Origin: an uncultured Collinsella sp.
GTDB taxonomy: Bacteria; Actinomycetota; Coriobacteriia; Coriobacteriales; Coriobacteriaceae
Direction of reading: 5' to 3'
Length of the DNA stretch: 9,669 bases
Assembly: GCA_905209765.1 (NCBI GenBank)
Contig: CAJLUE010000066.1
Location: 1 to 9,669, forward strand
Shown here: positions 1-7,299 of the stretch, one piece after another
How positions within the stretch are numbered: the stretch's first letter is position 1
Layout: every line of letters starts with the position of its first letter
Position numbers and translations under genes: made by a program
The notes under the pieces: model-generated
Database searches by the model: none
What the model saw: the letters and a program-made list of their open reading frames with translations, nothing else
What the model was told of the DNA's origin: nothing

Positions 1-2015
1 CCGATCAGCTGCATAAGCTGCGTGGACAGGTAGTTGGTGGACAGGTCGTCGACCTCGCTTGTCTGGTCGCAGCCGGCAACGTCGTAGTTGGCCCAGATGA
101 TGTAGTCGGTCTGCCACAGACGCTCCTGGTGCGTGGCGTCGTCCTCGCCGGTAAACCACTTGTCGTTGAACTTGGACGGGAAGAACGGCTGGTGGTCGCC
201 CCAGAACACCACGACCACCTTACGGTCGAGCTTGCTCAGGGCGTTGAGGAAGTAGCGAAGCGCCTGGTCGGACTGCTCGATGCACGAGACATACTCGTCG
301 ACATCGGAGAGCGTGCCGTCCTCGACGGTCTTGGCGTCCAGGTCGGTCGTGTCGATGTTCAGGTGCATCTGCTTGTCGACCGGCAGCAGGCCCGTATCGT
401 AGCCCGAGTGGTTCTGCATGGTCACGTCGAAGATGAACTGCGGATCGGCGTTCTGGTCGAGCAGCTCAAGAATCTTGTCGTAGGTCGCCTGGTCGGTCAC
501 CATGCCGCGCAGGGTATCGGCGCCCTGGAAATCGTTGATGGACAGGAACTGGTCAAAGCCAAAGTCCTTGTAGACGTTCTCACGGTTCCAGTTGGTCGCG
601 TGGTTGGGATGCATGGCCGTGGTGGAATATCCGAGCGACTTGAACTGCTCGGCTAAGTTCCCGGTCGTCTCCATGTTGTAGATGGTGTAGGGATACACGC
701 CCGAGCCCAGGTTGGCCATGGAGTTGCCGGTCATAAACTCAAACTCGGTATTGGCGGTGCCGCCGCCGTAGGCGCTCACGTAGAGCTTGCCGCGGCTGAG
801 GCAGTTGGACAGGCTCTTAAAGTACTGCGGACCCTCGTAGCCGGCGCGCATGTTCTGGTAGATCGACAGATCCGAGAACGTCTCGTTCATGATGGCGATG
901 ACCGTGGGCTTCTCGCTGTCGAACTGCTCCTGGGCGGCGGCGCGCTCGTCACTCTTGGCGGCGTCGGACTTGTCGTAGGCCTTGGCGTACTTTTTGAGCG
1001 TGGCCTTGGCATCGTCGACGGAGTAGTCGGCGGGTTTGGGCGGCTTGATGGACTGCGCCGCGCTAATGAAAGCGGGTAGGTAGCCCTCGCGCCAGTAGCT
1101 CTCGAGCGGGCGCCAGGTGTAGACGGTGATGCCGAGGGTGTTGTAGTAGTCGATAAGCGTGACGTGCGCGGTCACGCCGCCCAGGCACAGCACGGCGACG
1201 AGCAGGTTGGTGAGCAGCATGCGCTTGACGTTGGCGGCGCCCTTCTGACGGTGCGGTGCCACCAGGCCGGCGTACTCGCATAGCAGCATGGCGATGGCGG
1301 TAAAGCCCATGGACAGCACGCAGAACAGTGAGATCGAGAAGGTGTAGCCGGTGCCGGCGACCGCGGCGGCGGTGGAGATGGCCGAAAGGTCGCCCGGCTG
1401 GATGGGCATGGATTTAAACGTGATGACGAAGAACTCGGCAATGCCCAGGACAAAGAGGGCAAAGGCCAAGACCGCGGGAGCTGCGCCGTGGCGCTGGAAC
1501 AGGAAGAACAGGCCGACCATGAGCGTGGTGATGATGGCCCACTCGAGCAGGATGCACAGGGGGTAGACCCAGGTAAAGTCGTGGTTGGACGAGACCTCCA
1601 TGCCCAGCAGCGCAAAGACGCCGGCGAGCAGCAGGCACAGGACGGCGGCGACGAGCGGTTTGCCCACAAAGGCGCCGCGCAGGCGGGCGAGCTTGCCGGT
1701 GGGGGCGGGGGCGTCGGGCCCAGCGAACGCAAAGACGCGCGGGGCGATGCAGTCGCGGGCGATGCTGGCCCAAGCGCAGCCGGTGAGGATGGCGTTGGTC
1801 AGGATGAGCATCACGAAGGCGAGCGGCTCGTTTTGCGCGACGAGGCCAATAGCGCCCCAGACGGTCAAAAAGAGCTGGAACAGGCCGAAGGCGACGCTCC
1901 AGGCGAAGGCGCCCTTGGCAACGGTGCCCGACTGAGCGCGAATGGCCTTGGCTTCGCGCAAGACAAGGTAGACGGTCGCCGCAAGACCGACGAGCGAGAT
2001 GGCGGCAGCGAACAT
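1..2015 (-). CDS. LTA synthase / phosphoglycerol transferase-family membrane sulfatase (3' end off window)
   Basis: Partial gene, open to the left edge, with about 671 residues visible. ATG at 2015-2013 follows GAGGAG at 7 bases spacing. The N-terminal ~290 residues hold about eight hydrophobic segments (near 1-19, 38-60, 64-84, 120-139, 149-173, 178-199, 226-246, 266-287). The extracytoplasmic sulfatase-fold domain follows. Motifs of the LtaS/MdoB superfamily (COG1368) are clear: NETFSDLS with metal ligand E378, GGGTANTEFEFMTG with the predicted nucleophile T420, HPNH, TMQNHSGY, and WGDHQPFF with metal ligands D607/H608. The family moves glycerol-phosphate from phosphatidylglycerol onto a glycolipid or glycan at the outer membrane face. 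T420 in place of the Cys/Ser of true sulfatases favours phosphoglycerol or phosphoethanolamine transfer. The substrate is not decidable here. There are more membrane spans than the five of Staphylococcus LtaS, so it is not a strict LtaS orthologue. It is divergent from the nitroreductase gene. Confidence 0.9.
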   Translation of the reverse strand, partial: MFAAAISLVGLAATVYLVLREAKAIRAQSGTVAKGAFAWSVAFGLFQLFLTVWGAIGLVAQNEPLAFVMLILTNAILTGCAWASIARDCIAPRVFAFAGPDAPAPTGKLARLRGAFVGKPLVAAVLCLLLAGVFALLGMEVSSNHDFTWVYPLCILLEWAIITTLMVGLFFLFQRHGAAPAVLAFALFVLGIAEFFVITFKSMPIQPGDLSAISTAAAVAGTGYTFSISLFCVLSMGFTAIAMLLCEYAGLVAPHRQKGAANVKRMLLTNLLVAVLCLGGVTAHVTLIDYYNTLGITVYTWRPLESYWREGYLPAFISAAQSIKPPKPADYSVDDAKATLKKYAKAYDKSDAAKSDERAAAQEQFDSEKPTVIAIMNETFSDLSIYQNMRAGYEGPQYFKSLSNCLSRGKLYVSAYGGGTANTEFEFMTGNSMANLGSGVYPYTIYNMETTGNLAEQFKSLGYSTTAMHPNHATNWNRENVYKDFGFDQFLSINDFQGADTLRGMVTDQATYDKILELLDQNADPQFIFDVTMQNHSGYDTGLLPVDKQMHLNIDTTDLDAKTVEDGTLSDVDEYVSCIEQSDQALRYFLNALSKLDRKVVVVFWGDHQPFFPSKFNDKWFTGEDDATHQERLWQTDYIIWANYDVAGCDQTSEVDDLSTNYLSTQLMQLI

Positions 2016-2229
2016 GCTGAGACTCCTCACAAACTTAAAACCTACGAAAGCGGGGGTTTACCCGATTGTTACCTAAATATGCGCTGCATTTGCGGGCTGC
2101 GCACAACAACCAGCCATATTAACGCGCATGTGCGGCGGTGTGGCGCAATGTAGTGGTGACCTGCGCGATAATGGACGGGAATTACACGGAAACGTAAAGG
2201 CTTCTTAAAGAATTGGCGAGGATAGAGCT
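2016..2229. other. Divergent intergenic region
   Basis: This 214-base AT-richer gap lies between two divergent start codons, so it must carry promoters for both genes. A GATAAT at 2167-2172 could be a -10 box for the nitroreductase gene, but no convincing -35 box sits 16-18 bases upstream. A small palindrome, TTCTT-A-AAGAA at 2202-2212, lies just ahead of the nitroreductase ribosome binding site. It could be an operator half-site or chance. I see no RNA gene or small ORF here that I would support. Confidence 0.4.
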
Positions 2230-3105
2230 ATGGGCGATCAGGTTTGTATGACGGGTGCCGAGTGCTGCGACGGAGCTGCGGGCGTGGATGCGAACGGTTA
2301 TCCGGTCGAGACGACGGGCAACGCGGTGCTGGACACGTTGGAGCACCGTTCCTCCACGCGTGCCTTCGCGCGTGATGACGACGACCGTCCCGTGGCGGTG
2401 ACCGACGAGCAGCGTGCGGCGATTCTGCATGCGGCGAGCCGTGCGCCGTCGGCAGGCGCCATGATGATGTATTCCATCGTGAGCATTCGCGAGCAGGCCA
2501 CGCTGGACCGTCTGGCTGACCTGTGCGACCACCAGCCCATGATCGCCAAGGCGCCCTGGGCACTTATATTTGTGGTCGATTATGCCAAGTGGATCGATCT
2601 GTTTGAGCACGTGGGCTGCTTTGAGCCCGAGTTTGTCGAGCGTACGGGCAAGGCGCCCCGCCGCGCGCCGGGTCTGGGCGACTTTGCCATCGCGGCCCAG
2701 GACGCCGTGATCGCTGCGCAAAACGCCGTGGTTGCCGCCGAGGCCCTGGGGCTGGGGAGCTGCTACATCGGCGATATCGTCGAGAATGCCGAGGAAGTTG
2801 CCGAGCTGCTGGACTTGCCGCCCTATACCATGCCGCTGTCGATGCTCATCATCGGCACGCCCCGTAAGGAGCGTCCGGCCATTGCGCATCCCGTGGTGAA
2901 CCTGGTGCACGAGGAGCGCTACTGCCGCGCCGATGCCGCGACCATGGACGCGCAGGTGGCCGAGATGGACGCGATGTTCCGTCCGCATGCCCGCGAGGTG
3001 GGGGAGCGCGTCGTGGACATCTATACCCGTAAGCACACGAGTCCCTTTATGGCCGAGATGAGCCGCTCCATGGAGTGGTGGTTCAAAAATTGGCTTGGAA
3101 AATGA
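2230..3105 (+). CDS. Nitroreductase family protein (FMN-dependent oxidoreductase)
   Basis: 291 residues; ATG at 2230 is preceded by GAGGA at 7 bases spacing. The fold signature is that of the NfsA/NfsB nitroreductase superfamily: an FMN-phosphate binding HRSSTRAF near residues 39-46, ASRAPSAGAMMMYS near 69-82 (the usual ARxPSxxNxQ-like loop), and AAQNAVVAAEALGLGSCYIGDI in the middle, followed by a LxxPPYTMPLSMLIIGTP strand. Such flavoenzymes reduce nitro compounds, quinones or flavins with NAD(P)H in the cytoplasm. The physiological substrate cannot be read from sequence. Oddities are a Cys-rich N-terminus (CMTGAECCDG, residues 6-15) ahead of the conserved domain and a Trp-rich end (MEWWFKNWLGK). 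At about 290 residues it is longer than minimal nitroreductases of around 200-220. No flanking gene suggests a pathway, and the gene is followed directly by an inverted repeat, so it is probably monocistronic. Confidence 0.88.
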   Translation: MGDQVCMTGAECCDGAAGVDANGYPVETTGNAVLDTLEHRSSTRAFARDDDDRPVAVTDEQRAAILHAASRAPSAGAMMMYSIVSIREQATLDRLADLCDHQPMIAKAPWALIFVVDYAKWIDLFEHVGCFEPEFVERTGKAPRRAPGLGDFAIAAQDAVIAAQNAVVAAEALGLGSCYIGDIVENAEEVAELLDLPPYTMPLSMLIIGTPRKERPAIAHPVVNLVHEERYCRADAATMDAQVAEMDAMFRPHAREVGERVVDIYTRKHTSPFMAEMSRSMEWWFKNWLGK

Positions 3106-3107
3106 CG

Positions 3108-3140
3108 AATGTGACAAAGGGAAAGTCCCTTTGTCACATT
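3108..3140. repeat. Perfect 15-bp inverted repeat after the nitroreductase gene (REP-like hairpin or terminator)
   Basis: Arms AATGTGACAAAGGGA (3108-3122) and TCCCTTTGTCACATT (3126-3140) are exactly complementary around the 3-base centre AAG. The hairpin begins 3 bases after the nitroreductase stop codon. No T-run follows (CCATATCGCC), so a classical intrinsic terminator is not well supported, although the stem is strong enough to protect a 3' end. The CAAAGGG/CCCTTTG core recurs in the hairpin at 5588-5649, which points to a dispersed palindrome family. Confidence 0.75.
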
Positions 3141-3202
3141 CCATATCGCCGAGGTGGCTTAAAGGCTGTATAAATGTTTATCTAGCTGGGAAAACAGTGC
3201 CA

Positions 3203-3242
3203 TTCAAACATGGGCCGATTACCTATAATTCCTTCGAACATT
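3203..3242 (+). promoter_or_regulatory. Probable kup promoter with flanking 9-base direct repeats
   Basis: A consensus -10 box, TATAAT, lies at 3224-3229, 35 bases before the kup ATG, giving a short leader of roughly 30 bases. The -35 box is weak: TTCAAA at 3203-3208 has only 15 bases spacing and CATTCA at 3201-3206 has 17. The 9-mers TTCAAACAT (3203-3211) and TTCGAACAT (3233-3241) are the same apart from one base and are offset by 30 bases, bracketing the -10 box. A weak -35 with repeats fits an activator-dependent or repressed promoter, but this is inference. Confidence 0.45.
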
Positions 3243-3264
3243 AAAGTTGGGAGGAAACCGGCTT

Positions 3265-5292
3265 ATGGAACAAAAGGCCAAGGAGGCAGCTTCGCACGCT
3301 GCGATTCCCGTGAGCATCTCGGCGATGCTCGTCACGCTGGGCGTGGTGTACGGCGATATCGGCACCAGCCCTATGTATGTAACCAAGGCGCTCGTCGCCG
3401 GCAACGGCGGCATCGGAAGCGTCACGGAGGAGTTCGTGCTCGGCGCGCTCTCCCTTGTCGTGTGGACGGTCACGCTGCTGACCACCATCAAGTATGTGCT
3501 CATCTCGCTGCGCGCCGATAACCATGGTGAGGGCGGCATCTTTGCCCTGTACAGTCTGGTCAAGCGCTGCGGCAAGTGGCTTATCATCCCCGCCATGCTG
3601 GGTGGCGCCGCGCTGCTCGCCGACGGCATCCTGACACCTGCCGTTACCGTTACCACGGCCATCGAGGGCCTGCGCACCATCCCGGCGGTCCATGCCGTGC
3701 TGGGCGATGACCAGGGTCGCGTCGTCGCCATTACGCTCGCCATCATCATCGTGCTCTTCTTGGTACAGCGCATCGGTACGGCCAAGATCGGTCACGCCTT
3801 TGGCCCCATCATGACGCTGTGGTTCCTGTTCCTGGGCGGCACGGGTCTGTTCTTTGTCTTCCAGCACCCCGCCGTGCTGCTGTGTCTCAACCCGGTTCGC
3901 GGCATCGCCTTTTTGCTGAGCCCCAACAACCACGCGGGCATCATGATTCTGGGCAGCTGCTTCCTCGCCACCACCGGTGCCGAGGCGCTCTACTCCGACA
4001 TGGGCCACGTCGGCCGCGGCAACATCTACGCTACCTGGCCGTTCGTTAAGTGCTGCCTGCTGCTTTCCTATATGGGCCAGGGCGCTTGGCTTATGAACAA
4101 CGCCGCCAACCCCGAGCTCATGGGCATTGCCGATCTCAACCCGTTCTACCAGATGCTCGCCCCGGGCCTGCGCCCGTTTGCCGTCGGCCTTTCCACCGTC
4201 GCGGCCATCATTGCCTCGCAGGCGCTCATCACCGGCGCATTCTCGCTGGTGTCCGAGGCCAGCCGTCTGGACCTCATGCCGCACATGCAGGTCTTCTACC
4301 CTGCCGAGACCAAGGGCCAGCTCTACATCCCCATGGTCAACAACGTCATGCTTGTCGGCTGCGTCATCGTGGTGCTGCTGTTCCAGAACTCGGCGCATAT
4401 GGAAGCCGCCTACGGCCTTGCCATCACGCTGACTATGATGTGCACCACGCTGCTGCTCTTCTTCTACCTGCACGAGGAGCGCAAGCTCAAGGTTGCTCCG
4501 TGGATCTTCGCGGCCTTCTTCCTTTTGCTCGAAGGCTTCTTCTTCGTGAGCTCGCTCACCAAGTTCTTCCACGGCGGCTACTTCACCATCCTCATGGCTG
4601 CACTCATCATGGGCATTATGGTGTGCTGGTACAACGGCACGGCGGTCGAGCAGCGCCAGTTTACGCTGCTGCCGCTGCGCAGCTACCTGCCGCAGCTCAA
4701 GCGCCTGCGTGACGACGACCGTTACGAGCGCATGAGCGACAACGTCGTGTACCTGACCAAGGACACCCATACCGACTACATCGACCGCGATATCGTCTAT
4801 TCGATCTTGGACAAGCATCCCAAGCGCGCCCGCGCCTGGTGGTTTGTGAATGTCGAGACCATGGACGAGCCGCATACCTTTGCCTATTCGGTCGAGACGT
4901 TCGGCACCGACTACGTGTTCCGCGTGCATCTGTACCTGGGCTACAAGATCAACCAGCGCGTCAATGCCTACCTGCGTCAGGTTGTTCAGGACCTGGCTGC
5001 CACCGGCGAGCTGCCGCCGCAGACGCATGACTACTCGGTCTACAAGGATCCGGGTAACATCGGCACGTTCAAGTTCGTCCTGATCCGTAAGCTTCTGGCG
5101 CCCGAAAGCGATGTGGAGCCCAGCGAGCGTACGGCCATCACGCTCAAGTACATCATCCGCCGCGCCGCCGGCACGCCCGCGCGTTGGTACGGCCTGGAGA
5201 ACTCCAACGTGAGCTTTGAGTACGTGCCGCTGTTCACCAAGTTCAAGGCCGTGAATAAGATGCAGCGCCTGGCTCCCAACGAGCGGCCGTAG
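3265..5292 (+). CDS. kup: Kup-family potassium uptake permease
   Basis: 675 residues. I chose ATG at 3265 because GGGAGGA (3249-3255) sits 9 bases upstream; a longer frame from TTG at 3247 would overlap that site. The protein is a KUP/HAK/KT secondary transporter, importing K+ with protons across the cytoplasmic membrane. Key motifs are GVVYGDIGTSPMY (about residues 26-38), DNHGEGGIFALYSLVKR, GGAALLADGILTPAVTVTTAIEG, and a run of hydrophobic segments to about residue 450 consistent with 12 spans. The ~220-residue cytoplasmic C-terminal domain contains NVVYLTKD, PKRARAWWFVNVETMDEPHTFAYSVE and LGYKINQRVNAYLRQVV. That tail resembles the Firmicutes/Lactococcus Kup type, some members of which are reported to bind c-di-AMP, more than the E. 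coli tail. Length is slightly above E. coli Kup (622). A small membrane protein and a KdpD/KdpE-like pair follow. Confidence 0.96.
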   Translation: MEQKAKEAASHAAIPVSISAMLVTLGVVYGDIGTSPMYVTKALVAGNGGIGSVTEEFVLGALSLVVWTVTLLTTIKYVLISLRADNHGEGGIFALYSLVKRCGKWLIIPAMLGGAALLADGILTPAVTVTTAIEGLRTIPAVHAVLGDDQGRVVAITLAIIIVLFLVQRIGTAKIGHAFGPIMTLWFLFLGGTGLFFVFQHPAVLLCLNPVRGIAFLLSPNNHAGIMILGSCFLATTGAEALYSDMGHVGRGNIYATWPFVKCCLLLSYMGQGAWLMNNAANPELMGIADLNPFYQMLAPGLRPFAVGLSTVAAIIASQALITGAFSLVSEASRLDLMPHMQVFYPAETKGQLYIPMVNNVMLVGCVIVVLLFQNSAHMEAAYGLAITLTMMCTTLLLFFYLHEERKLKVAPWIFAAFFLLLEGFFFVSSLTKFFHGGYFTILMAALIMGIMVCWYNGTAVEQRQFTLLPLRSYLPQLKRLRDDDRYERMSDNVVYLTKDTHTDYIDRDIVYSILDKHPKRARAWWFVNVETMDEPHTFAYSVETFGTDYVFRVHLYLGYKINQRVNAYLRQVVQDLAATGELPPQTHDYSVYKDPGNIGTFKFVLIRKLLAPESDVEPSERTAITLKYIIRRAAGTPARWYGLENSNVSFEYVPLFTKFKAVNKMQRLAPNERP

Positions 5293-5361
5293 TCGACGCT
5301 CGAGGTTTGTCTGCGAACGGGCGGGTTTGTATTGACGGGGATTGAGTCCTGGGAGGAAACC

Positions 5362-5556
5362 ATGGATGCAAAGGTGCTTGACGGTTGCGATCTTGCGACC
5401 GAGCTGGTGCGTGAGGTACGCGCCGATGCTGCCGAAGATCGGTTCTTTACGAATCGGGCCAACATGGATATGGCCGACCGCGTGATTTCGATCGTGGTGA
5501 CGGTGCTTGTCGCGGCGTGCGTGTGCGCACTGCTCGCGCACGTGCTGTTTGTCTAA
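5362..5556 (+). CDS. Small single-span membrane protein of unknown function
   Basis: 64 residues, with no family recognised. ATG at 5362 follows GGGAGGA (5351-5357) at 4 bases spacing; a TTG-initiated frame from 5332 would run through that site, so I prefer the ATG. Residues 1-40 are soluble and charged, with an acidic/basic helix-like stretch (LATELVREVRADAAEDRFF). Residues 41-63 (VISIVVTVLVAACVCALLAH and on) form one strong transmembrane helix ending at the C-terminus, a tail-anchored layout with the N-terminus probably cytoplasmic. It starts 69 bases after kup, shares the 12-base leader TGGGAGGAAACC with kup, and is followed by a terminator-like hairpin, so co-transcription with kup is likely. 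A regulatory or accessory subunit of Kup is possible but unproven. It is not recognisably KdpF, which is shorter and nearly all membrane. Confidence 0.72.
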   Translation: MDAKVLDGCDLATELVREVRADAAEDRFFTNRANMDMADRVISIVVTVLVAACVCALLAHVLFV

Positions 5557-5587
5557 CGACCGCAGGTTGCAAAGGCTTTACACTTGG

Positions 5588-5649
5588 AACCACCACAAGG
5601 GGAAACCACCACAAGGGTGCCTGTCCCCTTTGTGGTGGTTTTTGTTTTT
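5588..5649 (+). terminator. Terminator-like hairpin with duplicated left arm (REP-like)
   Basis: The sequence AACCACCACAAGGG occurs twice in tandem (5588-5601 and 5604-5617) and is complementary, with one bulged T, to CCCTTTGTGGTGGTT (5626-5640). A T-rich tract, TTTTTGTTTTT, covers 5639-5649. The second copy and the right arm form a stem of about 14-15 bp with loop TGCCTGTC, a good intrinsic terminator for the kup/small-gene transcript. The first copy can pair with the same right arm instead. The loop-side motif GGTGCCTGTCCC resembles dispersed palindromes that I recall from Collinsella and other genomes. Confidence 0.7.
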
Positions 5650-5669
5650 GAGAGAGGGGCGGGACGCTG

Positions 5670-7295
5670 ATGGACGTCCGTACGGACGGCGATATTGCCG
5701 ATAGCTTTTGGTGGCGGCGCACAACGCTGACGCGCCGCACTCCTCTGTATGACGCCTGCGTATCGGTGGGGCTGCTGGTCGCGGCGACGATTGTGGGCGC
5801 GCTGCTCGACCATCCGGGTCTCGCGCCGAGCATCATGATCGTCTATGTGTTCGCCGTTCAGCTGTGCGCATTCTTTACCTGGAGTCGCCTGTATTGCTTG
5901 CTGAGCTCGGCTGCCGCCGTGGCGCTCTACAACTTCTTGTTTGTCGACCCGCGCTACTCGCTGTCGCTTATCGACCGCGGCTATCCCGGCATGTTCTTCA
6001 TCATGTTCGTGGTCTCGCTTGTGTCGAGCTCGATTGCGTTGGCCCTGCGCCGCGCCTTGGCACAGGCTGCCGCCAGCGACCGCCGCACGCATATGGTGCT
6101 CGAGACCAATCGCATGCTGCAGCGCTGCGCCGACGAGCAGCAGATCGTTCACGCCATGGCAACGCAGCTGGCGCGTCTTTCGGGCTGTCCGGTCGTGTGG
6201 TACAGCGCCGACGCCGAGGGCGATGACCTGCTGCCGCGTGCGACATACACGGCCGTGGGCGATGCCGCACCGGTGCACGAACTGGCGCCGCAGATGCCGC
6301 CGCGGCTCTCGGCGTCCGCCTATGTGGGAACGCCGCTCGACGCCACGTTTGGCGGCTCGGCGTTTTATGGCATCTACCTGACGGTTCGCACAGGCGACGG
6401 CTTCGCGCGCTCGGGCGACCCCGCCTCGGTGGTGGGCGTGCTGGCTATCGTTGCCGAGCCCGACGTGCTGACGCACGAGGAGCGAACACTTGCCGATGCT
6501 ATCGTGAGCGAAGGCGAGCTGGCACTCGATCGCGCCCGCGCCATGGAGGCCCGCGAGGAGGCGGCGGTGCTCGCCAAAAACGAACAGCTGCGCGCCAACC
6601 TGCTGCGCTCCATCTCGCACGATCTGCGTACGCCGCTCACCAGTATTTCGGGCAATGCCGATGTCCTGCTCGATCAGGGCTCGACCGGCACCGCGGTGCT
6701 CGATGCCCAGACGCGCCGCGGCCTGCTCCTTTCCATTCGCTCGGATGCGCAATGGCTCAACGCCACCGTCGAGAACCTGCTCGCCATCACCAAGCTCGAG
6801 GGTGGCGGTATGCGCCTGTCGACCACACTCGAGCTCATGGACGATATCGTCGAGGAGGCGCTGCGCCACGTAAATCCGGCCGTGCGCGAGCACGACCTTA
6901 AGGTGGTGGCGTGCGATGAGCCGGCGCTCGTCAATGTCGATGCGCGCCTGATGGTGCAGCTGGTGGTCAATCTGGTGAACAACGCCATCACCTATACGCC
7001 CGCGGGTTCGCATATCGTGATTTCGATTAGCGTCGACGATGGACGCGTGGCGTGCTCGGTGGCCGATGATGGTCCGGGCATCGCACCCGAGGATCGCGAG
7101 CGGATCTTTGAGTCGTTCTATACCGCCAACCATGGTCTGGCCGACAGCCACCGCAGCGTTGGCCTGGGTCTTTCGCTCTGCCGTTCCATTGCGTTGGCAC
7201 ATGGCGGTAGCATAGAGGTTGCCGCGGCGGACCCGCACGGCTCGGTCTTTACGATTGAGCTTCCCGTCGCCGACGTTTCGTTTGATAAGGAGTAG
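5670..7295 (+). CDS. KdpD-like sensor histidine kinase lacking the N-terminal KdpD/Usp domains
   Basis: 541 residues from ATG 5670, with a purine-rich GAGAGAGGGG about 10 bases upstream. Domain order is a four-helix DUF4118 membrane module (spans near 27-46, 51-70, 73-92, 106-126) with the KdpD-type YNFLFVDPRYSL at 87-98. A GAF-like region follows at ~140-290, then HisKA with phosphoacceptor H317 in SISHDLRTPLTS, then HATPase_c with N-box N438, DDGPGI at 466-471, a FESFYT F-box and GLGLSLCRSIALAHGG. These match the C-terminal half of KdpD, the K+/osmotic-stress kinase. E. coli KdpD has about 894 residues; the Walker-A KdpD domain and the UspA-like domain are absent. This is not an obvious truncation by mutation, because the frame starts cleanly and no remnants lie upstream. 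It should autophosphorylate and pass phosphate to the regulator encoded 4 bases downstream. It is placed after kup, and no kdpFABC is visible. The signal sensed is inferred, not shown. Confidence 0.9.
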   Translation: MDVRTDGDIADSFWWRRTTLTRRTPLYDACVSVGLLVAATIVGALLDHPGLAPSIMIVYVFAVQLCAFFTWSRLYCLLSSAAAVALYNFLFVDPRYSLSLIDRGYPGMFFIMFVVSLVSSSIALALRRALAQAAASDRRTHMVLETNRMLQRCADEQQIVHAMATQLARLSGCPVVWYSADAEGDDLLPRATYTAVGDAAPVHELAPQMPPRLSASAYVGTPLDATFGGSAFYGIYLTVRTGDGFARSGDPASVVGVLAIVAEPDVLTHEERTLADAIVSEGELALDRARAMEAREEAAVLAKNEQLRANLLRSISHDLRTPLTSISGNADVLLDQGSTGTAVLDAQTRRGLLLSIRSDAQWLNATVENLLAITKLEGGGMRLSTTLELMDDIVEEALRHVNPAVREHDLKVVACDEPALVNVDARLMVQLVVNLVNNAITYTPAGSHIVISISVDDGRVACSVADDGPGIAPEDRERIFESFYTANHGLADSHRSVGLGLSLCRSIALAHGGSIEVAAADPHGSVFTIELPVADVSFDKE

Positions 7296-7299
7296 CGCT

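Noticed and set aside
2182..3144. 320-residue minus-strand open frame opposite the nitroreductase
   Set aside because: Shadow of the nitroreductase gene. It starts within the inverted repeat and has His/Arg-rich nonsense composition.
3141..3264. A ydaO-type c-di-AMP riboswitch ahead of kup
   Set aside because: Such riboswitches often precede potassium transporter genes. Here the likely -10 box is only 35 bases before the start codon, and the conserved ydaO sequence blocks are not seen.
3241..5541. 766-residue minus-strand open frame opposite kup
   Set aside because: It is the antisense shadow of a GC-rich gene. Composition is rich in His, Arg, Gln and Gly with no recognisable domain, and kup on the plus strand has all family motifs.
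5670..7295. KdpD-like gene as a decayed pseudogene of full-length KdpD
   Set aside because: All catalytic boxes of the kinase are intact, it begins cleanly before the first membrane span, and no remnants of the missing N-terminal domains precede it. A short natural architecture is the better reading.
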